Assembly (NCBI RefSeq): GCF_027247405.1
Contig: NZ_CP097463.1
Span: 1,612,001 to 1,676,000 of the forward strand
Length of the DNA: 64,000 bases
DNA from: Jatrophihabitans cynanchi
GTDB taxonomy: Bacteria > Actinomycetota > Actinomycetes > Mycobacteriales > Jatrophihabitantaceae
Reading direction: 5' to 3'
In this document: one piece after another, positions 1-8,021 of the stretch
How the letters are laid out: each line of letters starts with the position of its first letter
How positions within the stretch are numbered: the stretch's first letter is position 1
Position numbers and translations under genes: made by a program
The notes under the pieces: model-generated
The model's input: only the letters and a program-made list of their open reading frames with translations
Database searches by the model: none
What the model was told of the DNA's origin: nothing

Positions 1-1
1 G

Positions 2-763
2 GCCACCCGCGACGGCTCCACGCTGGGCGTCGAGGCGCTGCTGCGCTGGCAGCACCCGCAGCGCGGCAAGGTGCCCCCGGACCTGTTCATCCCGCTCGCC
101 GAACGGTCCGGGATCATGCCGCTGCTGACCGAGCGGGTGATCGGCCTGGCGCTGGCCCAGATGGCTGCCTGGCGGGATGCGGGCATGTACGTGCCGATTG
201 CCGTCAACGTCTCGCCGTCCGACCTGATCGGCGACCGGCTGACCGATGTGATCATCGCCGGCCTGGACAGCTACTCGCTCCCCGCCGCGATGCTGCAGTT
301 GGAGATCACCGAGCGGATGGCCACCCAGCAGATCGAGGCGGCCAACAACACGTTGCACCGGCTCCGCGCCCTCGGCGTCACCATCAGCCTGGACGACTTC
401 GGTACCGGGTACTCCTCGTTGCTGCGCCTGCACATGCTGCCGGTGGACGAGATCAAGATCGACCGGGTGTTCGTCGCCGCGATGTCCGAGGACACCGAGT
501 CCATCGGGATCGTGCGGGCGCTGGTCGACCTGGCCCACGCGCGCGGCCTACCGGCGATCGCCGAGGGCGTCGAGACCCAGGACGAATGGCAGGTGCTGTA
601 CTCGCTGGGCTGCGACGGCGTCCAGGGCTGGCACGTGGCGATGCCGATGCCGCACGCCCAGGCAACGGCCTGGGTGAAGGCGCGCACGGCCCTGAGCCCG
701 CTGGCCCCGCGGGCGCACCCGACGCTCGACCGGGGCGTCACCTCCCACGAGAAGGCGATCTGA
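2..763 (+). CDS. EAL-domain c-di-GMP phosphodiesterase, 5' end outside window
   Basis: This is the C-terminal part of a protein whose frame is open from base 2, so the start lies to the left. Nearly a whole EAL domain is visible. It has EALLRW at bases 32-49, an Asn in a VNVSP segment, the LEITE glutamate, DDFGTG at 392-409, the KIDRVF lysine, an AEGVE segment and a terminal VQGWH. All usual metal and substrate residues of active EAL phosphodiesterases appear present, so hydrolysis of c-di-GMP to pGpG is likely. Any N-terminal GGDEF or sensor part cannot be seen. It lies just upstream of the type IV pilus genes, and two more GGDEF-EAL genes follow, which suggests a pilus-related c-di-GMP role (inference). 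Confidence 0.9.
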   Translation, partial: ATRDGSTLGVEALLRWQHPQRGKVPPDLFIPLAERSGIMPLLTERVIGLALAQMAAWRDAGMYVPIAVNVSPSDLIGDRLTDVIIAGLDSYSLPAAMLQLEITERMATQQIEAANNTLHRLRALGVTISLDDFGTGYSSLLRLHMLPVDEIKIDRVFVAAMSEDTESIGIVRALVDLAHARGLPAIAEGVETQDEWQVLYSLGCDGVQGWHVAMPMPHAQATAWVKARTALSPLAPRAHPTLDRGVTSHEKAI

Positions 764-779
764 GCTAGCGTCGGAAGCG

Positions 780-1265
780 ATGTCGGACCGCGCCGACCCG
801 GCGCCTGATGGACTCGCGAGGTGGGCCGTGCAGATCTCGGACGTACTCCGGTACAAGGGCGATGAGGTCATCACGACAACTGCGCAGACCCCGGTTCGCG
901 AGTTGCTACGCCTGCTCGCCGAACACCGGATCGGCGCCCTCGTGGTCGTCGCCGGCGAAACCGAGGCCGCCGCTGTGTCCGGAATCGTGTCCGAACGCGA
1001 CGTGGTACGCCGGCTGCACGACCGTGGCGCGGACCTGCTGGACGCGACGGTGGGCGAGATCATGACCAGCACGGTGATCGGCTGCACGCCGCACGACTCG
1101 CTGGACAGCATCGCCACCACGATGACCGAGCGGCGGGTGCGGCACATGCCGGTGCTCGACGAAGGCCGCCTGGTCGGGATCGTGTCCATCGGTGACGTCG
1201 TGTCCGCGCGGATGCGCCAGCTCGAGCAGGACCGCGCCCAGCTCGAGCAGTACATCACCGGCTGA
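780..1265 (+). CDS. Two-CBS-domain protein
   Basis: A 161-residue protein with two tandem CBS repeats (about residues 20-80 and 90-150). These carry the usual pattern of a hydrophobic strand followed by GIVSERDVVRRL in the first repeat and LVGIVSIGDVVSARM in the second. CBS pairs bind adenosine nucleotides; proteins of this size are stand-alone sensors without a catalytic domain. The start is uncertain. ATG 780 has a TAGCGT -10-like box 8 nt upstream, suggesting a leaderless message. GTG 828 has a good GAGGTGG ribosome site and gives the start (VQISDVLRYKG) usual for this family. It lies 16 bp after the EAL gene; the target is unknown. Confidence 0.85.
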   Translation: MSDRADPAPDGLARWAVQISDVLRYKGDEVITTTAQTPVRELLRLLAEHRIGALVVVAGETEAAAVSGIVSERDVVRRLHDRGADLLDATVGEIMTSTVIGCTPHDSLDSIATTMTERRVRHMPVLDEGRLVGIVSIGDVVSARMRQLEQDRAQLEQYITG

Positions 1266-1373
1266 GCCCGCTACCCCTCAAGTCCGCTGCGTCCGGGCCG
1301 ATGGTCTGGACGTAGAGCGCCGCGTGCCCGCGGTGCTCCCTGCACGGCGCGCCGCGTCGAAGGAGGGGGTGCC

Positions 1374-3041
1374 ATGTATCCGTCCTATCGACCCCTGCTC
1401 GACGCGCTGCAAGCGCGGGGTGCGGACGCACACGCGTTGCAGGAGGCCGCTGACGAGGCCGACCGGAGCGGGCGCTCCATCCGCGACATCCTGATCAACG
1501 ATCAGGTCATCACCGAGGTCGAGCTCACCGAGGCGTCCGCCGACGCCGCCGGCCTCAACGCCGTCGACCTCGTCGGCTACCCGATCGACGCCGCCGCGGT
1601 CGCGAAGATCCCGCTGCCGATGGTGCTGCGGCACCGCCTGCTGGGCATCGGCATCTCCGGCGACGAACTGGTCGTGGCGATCACCGATCCCGACGACGTC
1701 GTCGCGATGGACGACGTGCGCGCCGCGACCGCCATGGACATCCGCCCGGTCGTGGTGGCACGCAGCGAACTGCGCAGGATCATCGACCGCCTCAAGCGCG
1801 AGGAGAGCGACCTCGCCGACGTCGCCGCGTCGCTTCGGCCGGAGGACGACTCGGCCTTTGCGAACATCTCCGCCGGCGACGACGCCCCCATCGTCCGGTA
1901 CGTGAACTCCCTGCTGGAACAGGCGATCCAGAACCGTGCCTCCGACCTGCACCTGGAGCCGTCCGAGAAGGACCTGCGGGTGCGCTACCGGATCGACGGC
2001 GTGCTGCACGAGGTCGACCGGGTGCCGGCCGGCGTCCAGTCGGCGCTCATCTCGCGGTTGAAGATCATGGCCGCCGTCGACATCACCGAGCGGCGGGTGC
2101 CGCAGAACGGTCGCATCACCGTCCGGCTGGACAAGCACACCGTCGACCTGCGCCTGGCGACCCTGCCCACGGTGTGGGGCGAGAAGATCGTGCTGCGTGT
2201 CCTGGACACCGGCGGCATCGACCTGGAGCTCAAGAAGCTCGGTTTCGCCGAGGACACCTACGCGCGCTTCTCCCGCTCCTTCACCAAGCCGCACGGCATG
2301 GTGCTGGTCACCGGGCCGACCGGCTCCGGCAAGTCGACCACGCTGTACGCGACCCTCGCGGAGATCAGCAAGCCCGAGGTCAACATCATCACGGTCGAGG
2401 ACCCGGTCGAGTACCGGCTGGCCGGCGTCAACCAGGTGCAGGTGAACCACAAGGCCGGGCTGACCTTCGCCGCGGTGCTGCCGGCGATCCTGCGGTCCGA
2501 CCCGGACGTCGTGCTGATCGGCGAGATCCGCGACAAGGCAACCGCGCAACTGGGCGTCGAAGCGGCCCTCACCGGCCACCTCGTGTTGTCCACCCTGCAC
2601 ACCAACGACGCGCCGAGCGCGATCACCCGGCTCATCGAGATGGGGATCGAGCCGTTCCTGGTGGGTTCCTCGCTCGACTGCGTGCTCGCCCAGCGGCTGT
2701 CCCGGCGACTGTGCGAGTGGTGCAAGGACGCCTACGAGCCGTCCGACGCCGAGCTCGAGGCGATGGCCTGGCCGACTGACCAGCTGAAGGCGCCCGAGCA
2801 GCTCTGGCGTCCGGTCGGCTGCCGCTCGTGCGGCCAGACCGGCTACCGGGGCCGGCTCGCGATCAACGAGGTCATGCCGGTGACGGAGGAGATCGAGCGG
2901 TTGGCGGTGCGGCACGCATCGTCCACCGAGGTCGGTCACGTGGCGGTCGCCGAGGGCATGGTCACGCTGCGCGAGGACGGCCTGCGCAAGTGCACATCAG
3001 GACTTACCACCGTCGAGGAGGTGCTCCGTGTCACCGTTTGA
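1374..3041 (+). CDS. pilB: Type IV pilus assembly ATPase PilB
   Basis: A 555-residue GspE/PilB-type secretion ATPase that powers pilus extension at the inner face of the membrane. Residues 1-150 are a T2SSE-N domain with a segment like the MshEN c-di-GMP-binding motif (RSIRDILINDQVITEVELTE); whether it binds c-di-GMP is inference. The ATPase domain has Walker A GPTGSGKST near residue 315, VEDPVEY, an Asp box, and Walker B VLIGEIRD near residue 380. It also has the C-terminal CxxC...CxxC zinc motif (CEWC and CRSC, about residues 447-485) typical of extension ATPases and absent from PilT. The ATG has an AAGGAGGGGG ribosome site. The 3' end overlaps pilT by 14 bp. Confidence 0.96.
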   Translation: MYPSYRPLLDALQARGADAHALQEAADEADRSGRSIRDILINDQVITEVELTEASADAAGLNAVDLVGYPIDAAAVAKIPLPMVLRHRLLGIGISGDELVVAITDPDDVVAMDDVRAATAMDIRPVVVARSELRRIIDRLKREESDLADVAASLRPEDDSAFANISAGDDAPIVRYVNSLLEQAIQNRASDLHLEPSEKDLRVRYRIDGVLHEVDRVPAGVQSALISRLKIMAAVDITERRVPQNGRITVRLDKHTVDLRLATLPTVWGEKIVLRVLDTGGIDLELKKLGFAEDTYARFSRSFTKPHGMVLVTGPTGSGKSTTLYATLAEISKPEVNIITVEDPVEYRLAGVNQVQVNHKAGLTFAAVLPAILRSDPDVVLIGEIRDKATAQLGVEAALTGHLVLSTLHTNDAPSAITRLIEMGIEPFLVGSSLDCVLAQRLSRRLCEWCKDAYEPSDAELEAMAWPTDQLKAPEQLWRPVGCRSCGQTGYRGRLAINEVMPVTEEIERLAVRHASSTEVGHVAVAEGMVTLREDGLRKCTSGLTTVEEVLRVTV

Positions 3042-4191
3042 GGCTGGATACCGTCGAGCCAGGACCCTGCAGCCGGTGCTCTCCAAGCACCAGTCGGCGC
3101 TGCCGGGCCCGCAGCCCGACGAGGACGCCCGCAAATACCTGGACGACCTGCTGACACTGACGGTTCGGCGCGGCGGCTCCGACCTGCACATCACGGCCGG
3201 CATCCCGCCGGCGATCCGGCTGCACGGCTCGCTGGCGCCGCTCGAGGACCACGAGCCACTCGCCCCACAGGACACCGAGTTGTTGCTGCGCTCGATCCTC
3301 GACGACGACAAGTGGGAGCGGTTCGAGAACACCCAGGAGCTGGACACCGCGTACTTCGTCGAGGACGCCAGCCGGTTCCGCGTGAACGTGTACCGCCAGC
3401 GCGGCTCGATCGGTGCCGCGTTCCGCGTCATCCCGCACCACATCCGCAACCTGGCCGAGCTCGGACTGCCCAACGACGTCGAGCAGTTCGCCCACCTGCC
3501 GCGCGGTCTCGTGCTGGTCACCGGACCCACCGGGTCGGGTAAGACCACCACCCTCGCCAGCCTGCTGGACGTGGCGAACCGCACGCGCAGGGCACACATC
3601 ATGACCATCGAGGACCCGATCGAGTACCTGCACACCCATCAGAAGTGCGTGGTGAACCAGCGTGAGGTCGGCGCCGACACCGCCGACTTCGCCGTCGCGC
3701 TCAGGCACGCGTTGCGCCAGGACCCGGACATCATCCTCGTCGGCGAGCTGCGTGACCTGGAGACGACGTCGGTCGCGGTCACCGCGGCGGAGACGGGCCA
3801 CCTGGTGCTCGCGACGCTGCACACGCAGTCGGCCGCGCAGACCGTCGACCGTCTCATCGACATCTACCCGCCGCACCAGCAGCAGCAGATCCGCGCGCAG
3901 CTGGCGAACTGCCTGCAGGGCGTCGTCACCCAGGCGCTGGCCCCGACCCGTGACGGTAACGGCCGCACGATCGTCTGCGAGATCATGATCGCGACCCCTG
4001 CGGTGCGCAACCTGATCCGCGAGAGCAAGGTGCACCAGATCCCGAACGTGCTGCAGTCCTCGGGCGAGATCGGCATGATCAGCTTCGACCAGCACCTCGC
4101 ACAGCGCTACAACCAGCAGCTCGTCAGCATGGGCACCGCCCTCGAGCTGGCGCATGACCAGACCGAGTTCCGTCGGCTTGCGAGGGTGTGA
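3028..4191 (+). CDS. pilT: Type IV pilus retraction ATPase PilT
   Basis: A 387-residue PilT-family ATPase that drives pilus retraction and twitching. It shows Walker A GPTGSGKTTT near residue 167, the Asp box IEDPIEYLH, Walker B VGELRD near residue 238, the His box TLHTQSAAQTVDRLID and the C-terminal DQHLAQRYN region. It lacks the tetracysteine zinc motif of PilB. GTG 3028 is chosen because GAGGAGGTG lies just upstream, inside the end of pilB. This gives a 14-bp overlap and translational coupling. The stop overlaps the pilC start (TGATG). About 35 extra N-terminal residues precede the usual PilT start. Order pilB-pilT-pilC is classical. Confidence 0.95.
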   Translation: MSPFEAGYRRARTLQPVLSKHQSALPGPQPDEDARKYLDDLLTLTVRRGGSDLHITAGIPPAIRLHGSLAPLEDHEPLAPQDTELLLRSILDDDKWERFENTQELDTAYFVEDASRFRVNVYRQRGSIGAAFRVIPHHIRNLAELGLPNDVEQFAHLPRGLVLVTGPTGSGKTTTLASLLDVANRTRRAHIMTIEDPIEYLHTHQKCVVNQREVGADTADFAVALRHALRQDPDIILVGELRDLETTSVAVTAAETGHLVLATLHTQSAAQTVDRLIDIYPPHQQQQIRAQLANCLQGVVTQALAPTRDGNGRTIVCEIMIATPAVRNLIRESKVHQIPNVLQSSGEIGMISFDQHLAQRYNQQLVSMGTALELAHDQTEFRRLARV

Positions 4192-5420
4192 TGGCTACCA
4201 AGACCTTCAGCTACGAGGCGCTGGACGCGTCCGGCGCGCTCGTCAAGGGAAAGATCGACTCCGAGTCGTCCGACGCGGCCGCCACTGCGCTGGCCAACCA
4301 GCGCCTGGTGCCGATGTCGATCGCCGGCGCCGGTACCGGGTTGCAGAAGGAGATCAAGCTCCCCGGCTTCCGCGGCGGGACGTCGCTGAAGGACCTGGCG
4401 ATCTTCGCGCGGCAGTTCGCGTCGATGACCTCGTCCGGTCTCACCCTGCTGCGCTCGCTCGCGATCCTCGAGGAGCAGACGTCCAAGCCGAAGCTGCGTG
4501 AGGCGATCACCCAGGTGAAGCTGGAGGTCCAGGGCGGCGCGACGCTGTCGTCGTCGATGGCCCAGCATCCGGACCACTTCCCACCGCTGATGGTCAACAT
4601 GATCAAGGCCGGCGAGACCGGCGGCTTCCTCGACGACGCGCTTGCCCGCATCGCGCGCATGTACGAGGCGGACGCGAACCTGCGTCAGAAGATCAAGTCG
4701 GCGATGACCTACCCGGTGATCGTGCTGATCTTCTCGCTGCTCATGGGCACCGGCGTGATCTTGTTCATCGTCCCGATCTTCGAGAAGATGTTCAAGAACC
4801 TCGGTGGCAAGCTGCCGCTGCCCACCCAGATCCTCGTCACGCTCTCGCACAACATGCTGTGGATCCTGCCGGTCGTCCTGATCGGCACGTTCGCCGGTTT
4901 CCGGGCGTTCCGCAAGGCTGTCCAGACGAACGCCTCGTTCCGGCTCAAGGTCGACCGGTTCAAGCTGCGACTTCCCGTGTTCGGCGCGCTGTTCACGAAG
5001 TTGGCCATCAGCCGCTGGGCGCGGAACCTGGGCACCCTGCTCGCCGTCGGTGTCCCGATCATCCAGGCACTGGACGTCGTGGGCGGAACGTCCGGCAGTG
5101 CGGTGATCAACGAAGCGATGATCGAGGTGCGTGACTCGGTGCGGCTCGGCGGCCAGATGTCGGCGCCGCTGGCCAAGCACCCGCTGTTCCCGAGCATGGT
5201 CGTGCAGATGATCGAGGTCGGCGAGGAGACCGGCCAGATCACCGACATGCTGGACAAGGTTGCCGACTACTACGACCGCGAGGTGGAGACCGCGACCGAG
5301 GCCCTCACCTCGGCGCTCGAACCGCTGCTGGTCGTGCTGCTCGGCGCGGTCATCGGCGTGATGGTGATCTGCCTGTACATGCCGATGTTCTCGATCTACC
5401 AGCACATCCAGTCCAACTAG
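4191..5420 (+). CDS. pilC: Type IV pilus inner-membrane platform protein PilC
   Basis: A 409-residue protein of the GspF/PilC family that links the PilB and PilT motors to pilin movement. It opens with the family N-terminus (TFSYEALDASGALVKGKID) and has two T2SSF domains (about residues 75-195 and 280-400), each with the conserved FARQFASMTSSGLTLLRSL or WARNLGTLLAVGVPIIQAL pattern. Three membrane segments lie near 175-200, 225-245 and 375-400. ATG 4191 overlaps the pilT stop; an in-frame GTG at 4188 is an alternative. This is the last gene of the pilBTC operon and is followed by a weak hairpin. Confidence 0.95.
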   Translation: MATKTFSYEALDASGALVKGKIDSESSDAAATALANQRLVPMSIAGAGTGLQKEIKLPGFRGGTSLKDLAIFARQFASMTSSGLTLLRSLAILEEQTSKPKLREAITQVKLEVQGGATLSSSMAQHPDHFPPLMVNMIKAGETGGFLDDALARIARMYEADANLRQKIKSAMTYPVIVLIFSLLMGTGVILFIVPIFEKMFKNLGGKLPLPTQILVTLSHNMLWILPVVLIGTFAGFRAFRKAVQTNASFRLKVDRFKLRLPVFGALFTKLAISRWARNLGTLLAVGVPIIQALDVVGGTSGSAVINEAMIEVRDSVRLGGQMSAPLAKHPLFPSMVVQMIEVGEETGQITDMLDKVADYYDREVETATEALTSALEPLLVVLLGAVIGVMVICLYMPMFSIYQHIQSN

Positions 5421-5434
5421 TCCAGACCCCGCCC

Positions 5435-5452
5435 GCCGGTCGACGAACCGGC
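5435..5452 (+). terminator. Possible weak terminator after pilC
   Basis: GCCGGT and ACCGGC can pair around a 6-nt loop, 15 bp after the pilC stop codon. No T run follows, as is common in actinobacteria, so termination is only possible. Confidence 0.35.
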
Positions 5453-5507
5453 CCGATGATCGAGACTTTCCCCAGATCAACTCCGCGTGTAAGATCCTCG
5501 TGAACTT

Positions 5508-5529
5508 GCGCCGGAGTGGCGCGTAGGGT
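5508..5529 (+). promoter_or_regulatory. Possible promoter/operator of the LuxI-like gene
   Basis: TAGGGT (5524-5529) resembles a -10 box. It is preceded by the inverted repeat GCGCC-GGAGT-GGCGC (5508-5522), and GAACTT 16 bp upstream of the -10 box could be a -35 box. The repeat sits where a repressor or activator could act. The gene start (GTG 5566) has an AGGAGGTGG ribosome site, so this would be a leadered message of about 35 nt. Confidence 0.35.
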
Positions 5530-5565
5530 GCAGGCCGTTCGCGGTCTGCAGGAGGTGGGGACCTC

Positions 5566-6279
5566 GTGCACCAGCAGTTGCGGCTCGTCCTGTCGCTGTC
5601 CGGACCGATCCGGGACGCGATCTTCGAGGAGGAAGCGGCCATCTTCGCGCGCACGTACGGCGTGGACCGGGCCGATCACATCGCCGAGTTCGCGCCGTTC
5701 GAGAGCGCGTCGGTATTCCTCGCCGTGCTCAACGGGCGCGACGACGTACTCGGGTTCATGCGGATCGTCACGCCCGGCCCGACCGGGTTGAAGACGCTCG
5801 TCGAGGCCGGCGGGCCGCCCTGGTGGATCGACGGCGGCCGGGCAGCGCGCGCAGCCGGCATCGACCCCGAGGACACCTGGGACGTGGCGACACTCGGCGT
5901 GCCGCGCGGTGCCGGATCCAAACGCATGATGATCACCGCCGCGCTCTACCACGGCCTGGTCATCGCGGCCCGCGAGAACCACGTCCGCTCGCTGCTGATG
6001 ACGGTCGACGAACGGGTCCGCGCAATCCTCTCCGTCATGGGACTCACCACGTTCGCGCTGCCCGGCGCGAAGCCGGGACCGTTCTGCGGGTCCCCCGCGA
6101 GCACCCCGGTCTGGGCGCACTGCGCGCAGATGCTGGACGGGCAGCGGCGCAACAACCCCGAGGCGTACCGGCTCATCGCGCAGGGCATCGGCCTGGACGG
6201 CATCTCGGTGCCCACCGCCGACCAGTTCGCGCTGCCGTACGCGGGCGTCGCGATGATGAGCGGTGCCGTCCCCGCCTGA
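5566..6279 (+). CDS. LuxI-like GNAT-fold N-acyltransferase
   Basis: A 237-residue cytosolic protein. The pattern resembles the autoinducer-synthase/N-acyl amino acid synthase superfamily. There is an N-terminal helix with an Arg and paired Phe residues (IRDAIFEEEAAIFARTYG), then an acidic F..F-E segment before a strand FLAVLNGRDDVLGFMRIV. Next comes a long insert ending in PPWWIDGG, then DTWDVATLGVPR, which sits where LuxI proteins have the E-(I/L)-(S/T)-R-x-x-V strand. After it come GAGSKRMMITAALYHGL and a strand RSLLMTVDERV, as in acyl-CoA or acyl-ACP users. Product and substrate are unknown, and no LuxR partner is visible. GTG 5566 follows AGGAGGTGG. It lies between pilC and an HNH gene; any link with pili is inference. 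Confidence 0.5.
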   Translation: MHQQLRLVLSLSGPIRDAIFEEEAAIFARTYGVDRADHIAEFAPFESASVFLAVLNGRDDVLGFMRIVTPGPTGLKTLVEAGGPPWWIDGGRAARAAGIDPEDTWDVATLGVPRGAGSKRMMITAALYHGLVIAARENHVRSLLMTVDERVRAILSVMGLTTFALPGAKPGPFCGSPASTPVWAHCAQMLDGQRRNNPEAYRLIAQGIGLDGISVPTADQFALPYAGVAMMSGAVPA

Positions 6280-6298
6280 CCCGAACTGACGCCATTCG

Positions 6299-6365
6299 TT
6301 GAGTGGCGGGTTATCAGTTGAGTGGCGGGCAACAGGTCGCCACTCAAGGTGCAAGTCGCCACTCA
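6299..6365. repeat. Double direct/inverted repeat, TTGAGTGGCG family
   Basis: TTGAGTGGCG occurs at 6299 and 6318, and its inverse CGCCACTCA(A) at 6338 and 6357. Both pairs have a 19-bp period, so the four units can form one long or two nested hairpins. It lies just after the LuxI-like gene and may act as its terminator. The rest of 6366-6534 shows no gene or clear signal. Confidence 0.7.
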
Positions 6366-6539
6366 GTGTTGAGTAACGGCGAGGCGAACGAGGGCGTCGC
6401 GCTTGAGTCGGCTCGCGCTGCTGGTCGGCTCGCGGTGCTTCGATCGCGTTTCGGTGGTGAATTGCGCCTGGTATGGCTGCGCTGACTCTGTCGAAATATG
6501 CCGATAAAATAAGGCGAAAGTCTCGACGATTACCTTGAC

Positions 6540-6562
6540 TTGTCGGTCGCGTACTGTAGAAT
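6540..6562 (+). promoter_or_regulatory. PafBC-type (RecA-independent DNA damage) promoter of HNH/DUF222 gene
   Basis: The sequence reads TTGTCGGTC, 8 nt, TAGAAT. This matches the mycobacterial RecA-NDp consensus tTGTCRgtg-N8-TAnnnT recognised by PafBC. A TTGACT box at 6535-6540 also gives a 16-bp spacer to the same -10 box. The ATG at 6570 is 7 nt after the -10 box, so the message should be leaderless. The same arrangement, with the same distances, precedes the second DUF222 gene at 44264. Confidence 0.7.
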
Positions 6563-6569
6563 CAGACGC

Positions 6570-8018
6570 ATGGGCGAATCAGATCAGATCGTGGTCGACC
6601 GGATCACCGTCGACCTGGTCGACCCCGCCCTGTACACCCCGCTCCCCACTGCGTCGGACGTGCTGCACCGGCCCGATCAGGTCGCCGAAGCCGCCACCGT
6701 GCTCACCCCGTCCGGAGCGGTACTGACCGCGATGGAATCACTGTTACCCACGCGGCTGTCGGGCACCGGCTTGATCGACGCGCTGGCGGCGTGTGACCGG
6801 TTGCGGGCGCTGGTCGACGCCAAGCAGGTGGAACTGCTGGCCGAACTGCGTGATCGCGACTCCGACGGCACCCAGTTCCTGCAGGACGAGGTCGGCTGCG
6901 CGCTGCACCTGGCGCCGGGCACCGCCCACGAGCGCCTGCAGTCGGCCAGCGAGCTGACCGGGCGGCTGTGGGACACGTTCGAGCTGATGCGCGGCGGCTA
7001 CCTGTCCGCGGTACACGCCAGGATTCTCGCGGCCGCCTGCGCGGACCTGCCCGACGCGATCGTGGCGAAGGTGCAGGCCCAGGTGCTCAAGCGGGCGCCG
7101 GGGCAGACACCCGGTGAGTTCCGCGCCTCGGTCCGCCGCGCGATCGCCAAACATGATGCGAAGTCGCAGGCCGAGAAGCACCGGCAGGCTGCTGAGCAGC
7201 GGCATGTGCGCAAGGAACACGTGGACGATGGGATGGGCTGGTTGAACCTGTTCGCGCCGACCGACGGCATCGAAACGGTGTGGACCGCCGTCAACGCCTG
7301 GGGACAGCGAACCAGCCGCGACGATACCCGCACCGCGGACCAGCGGCGTGCCGACGCACTGGTGGAGATCTGCGCCGCCGCGCTGGCGATGCCCGGCGTG
7401 CCGGTCGAGCACGGGCTACGGCCGACCGTGAACGTCACCCTCGCCGCCTCCACCCTCGCCGGACAGGACGACCAACCCGGGTATGTGAACGGGGAACCCG
7501 TCCCCGCAGATGTCGCCCGCCGGATGGCGAACCAGCCCGGCGCCCGTTACCACTACTGGCCTGTCGATCAGGCGGGTCGGCTCCTCGACCAGACCTGCCC
7601 CCAGACGCCCAACGCAGCCCACGCACCCTCGACGTCAACCGGGCCGGTGATCGACAGCAGCCTGATCACCGACCGCTACCAGCCCACCACCGCGATCACC
7701 CGGCACGTCATCACCCGCGACCAACACTGCGTCATGCCCGGCTGCCGACGCAGAGCCCACACCTGCGAACTGGATCACCGCACACCCTGGCCCGACGGCC
7801 CCACCAGCGTGACCAACCTCGAACCCCTCTGCACAAGGCACCACGACCTCAAACACCACGCCCGCTGGACCCTCACCCGCACCCCCGACGGCACCTACCA
7901 CTGGACCTCGGCAACCCGACACCACTACCACTACCGACCACCCGAACTACCCGTACCCCAACCCGAACCACCGAAGCAGACCGGACCCGACCCCAACGAC
8001 CAACCACCGCCCTACTGA
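6570..8018 (+). CDS. DUF222 / 13E12-repeat HNH endonuclease-like protein
   Basis: A 482-residue protein with the DUF222 (13E12) region over about residues 30-330 and an HNH nuclease domain at about residues 380-450. The HNH domain shows CVMPGC, a Cys and LDH (CELDHRTPWPDG), an Asn and LCTRHH, i.e. the full Cys4/His metal and catalytic set. The tail is rich in Pro, His and Tyr. The family is multicopy in actinobacteria and is DNA-damage induced in mycobacteria, but its biological role is unsettled. ATG 6570 is chosen because it sits 7 nt downstream of the TAGAAT -10 box. A second member is encoded at 42906-44264. Its stop is 3 bp from the stop of the convergent GGDEF-EAL gene. Confidence 0.9.
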   Translation: MGESDQIVVDRITVDLVDPALYTPLPTASDVLHRPDQVAEAATVLTPSGAVLTAMESLLPTRLSGTGLIDALAACDRLRALVDAKQVELLAELRDRDSDGTQFLQDEVGCALHLAPGTAHERLQSASELTGRLWDTFELMRGGYLSAVHARILAAACADLPDAIVAKVQAQVLKRAPGQTPGEFRASVRRAIAKHDAKSQAEKHRQAAEQRHVRKEHVDDGMGWLNLFAPTDGIETVWTAVNAWGQRTSRDDTRTADQRRADALVEICAAALAMPGVPVEHGLRPTVNVTLAASTLAGQDDQPGYVNGEPVPADVARRMANQPGARYHYWPVDQAGRLLDQTCPQTPNAAHAPSTSTGPVIDSSLITDRYQPTTAITRHVITRDQHCVMPGCRRRAHTCELDHRTPWPDGPTSVTNLEPLCTRHHDLKHHARWTLTRTPDGTYHWTSATRHHYHYRPPELPVPQPEPPKQTGPDPNDQPPPY

Positions 8019-8021
8019 TCG

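Noticed and set aside
1278-2939. Long open frame on the minus strand, opposite pilB
   Set aside because: It lies antisense to a clear ATPase gene, has Arg/Gly/His-rich low-complexity content and no ribosome site. High GC leaves few stop codons on the other strand.
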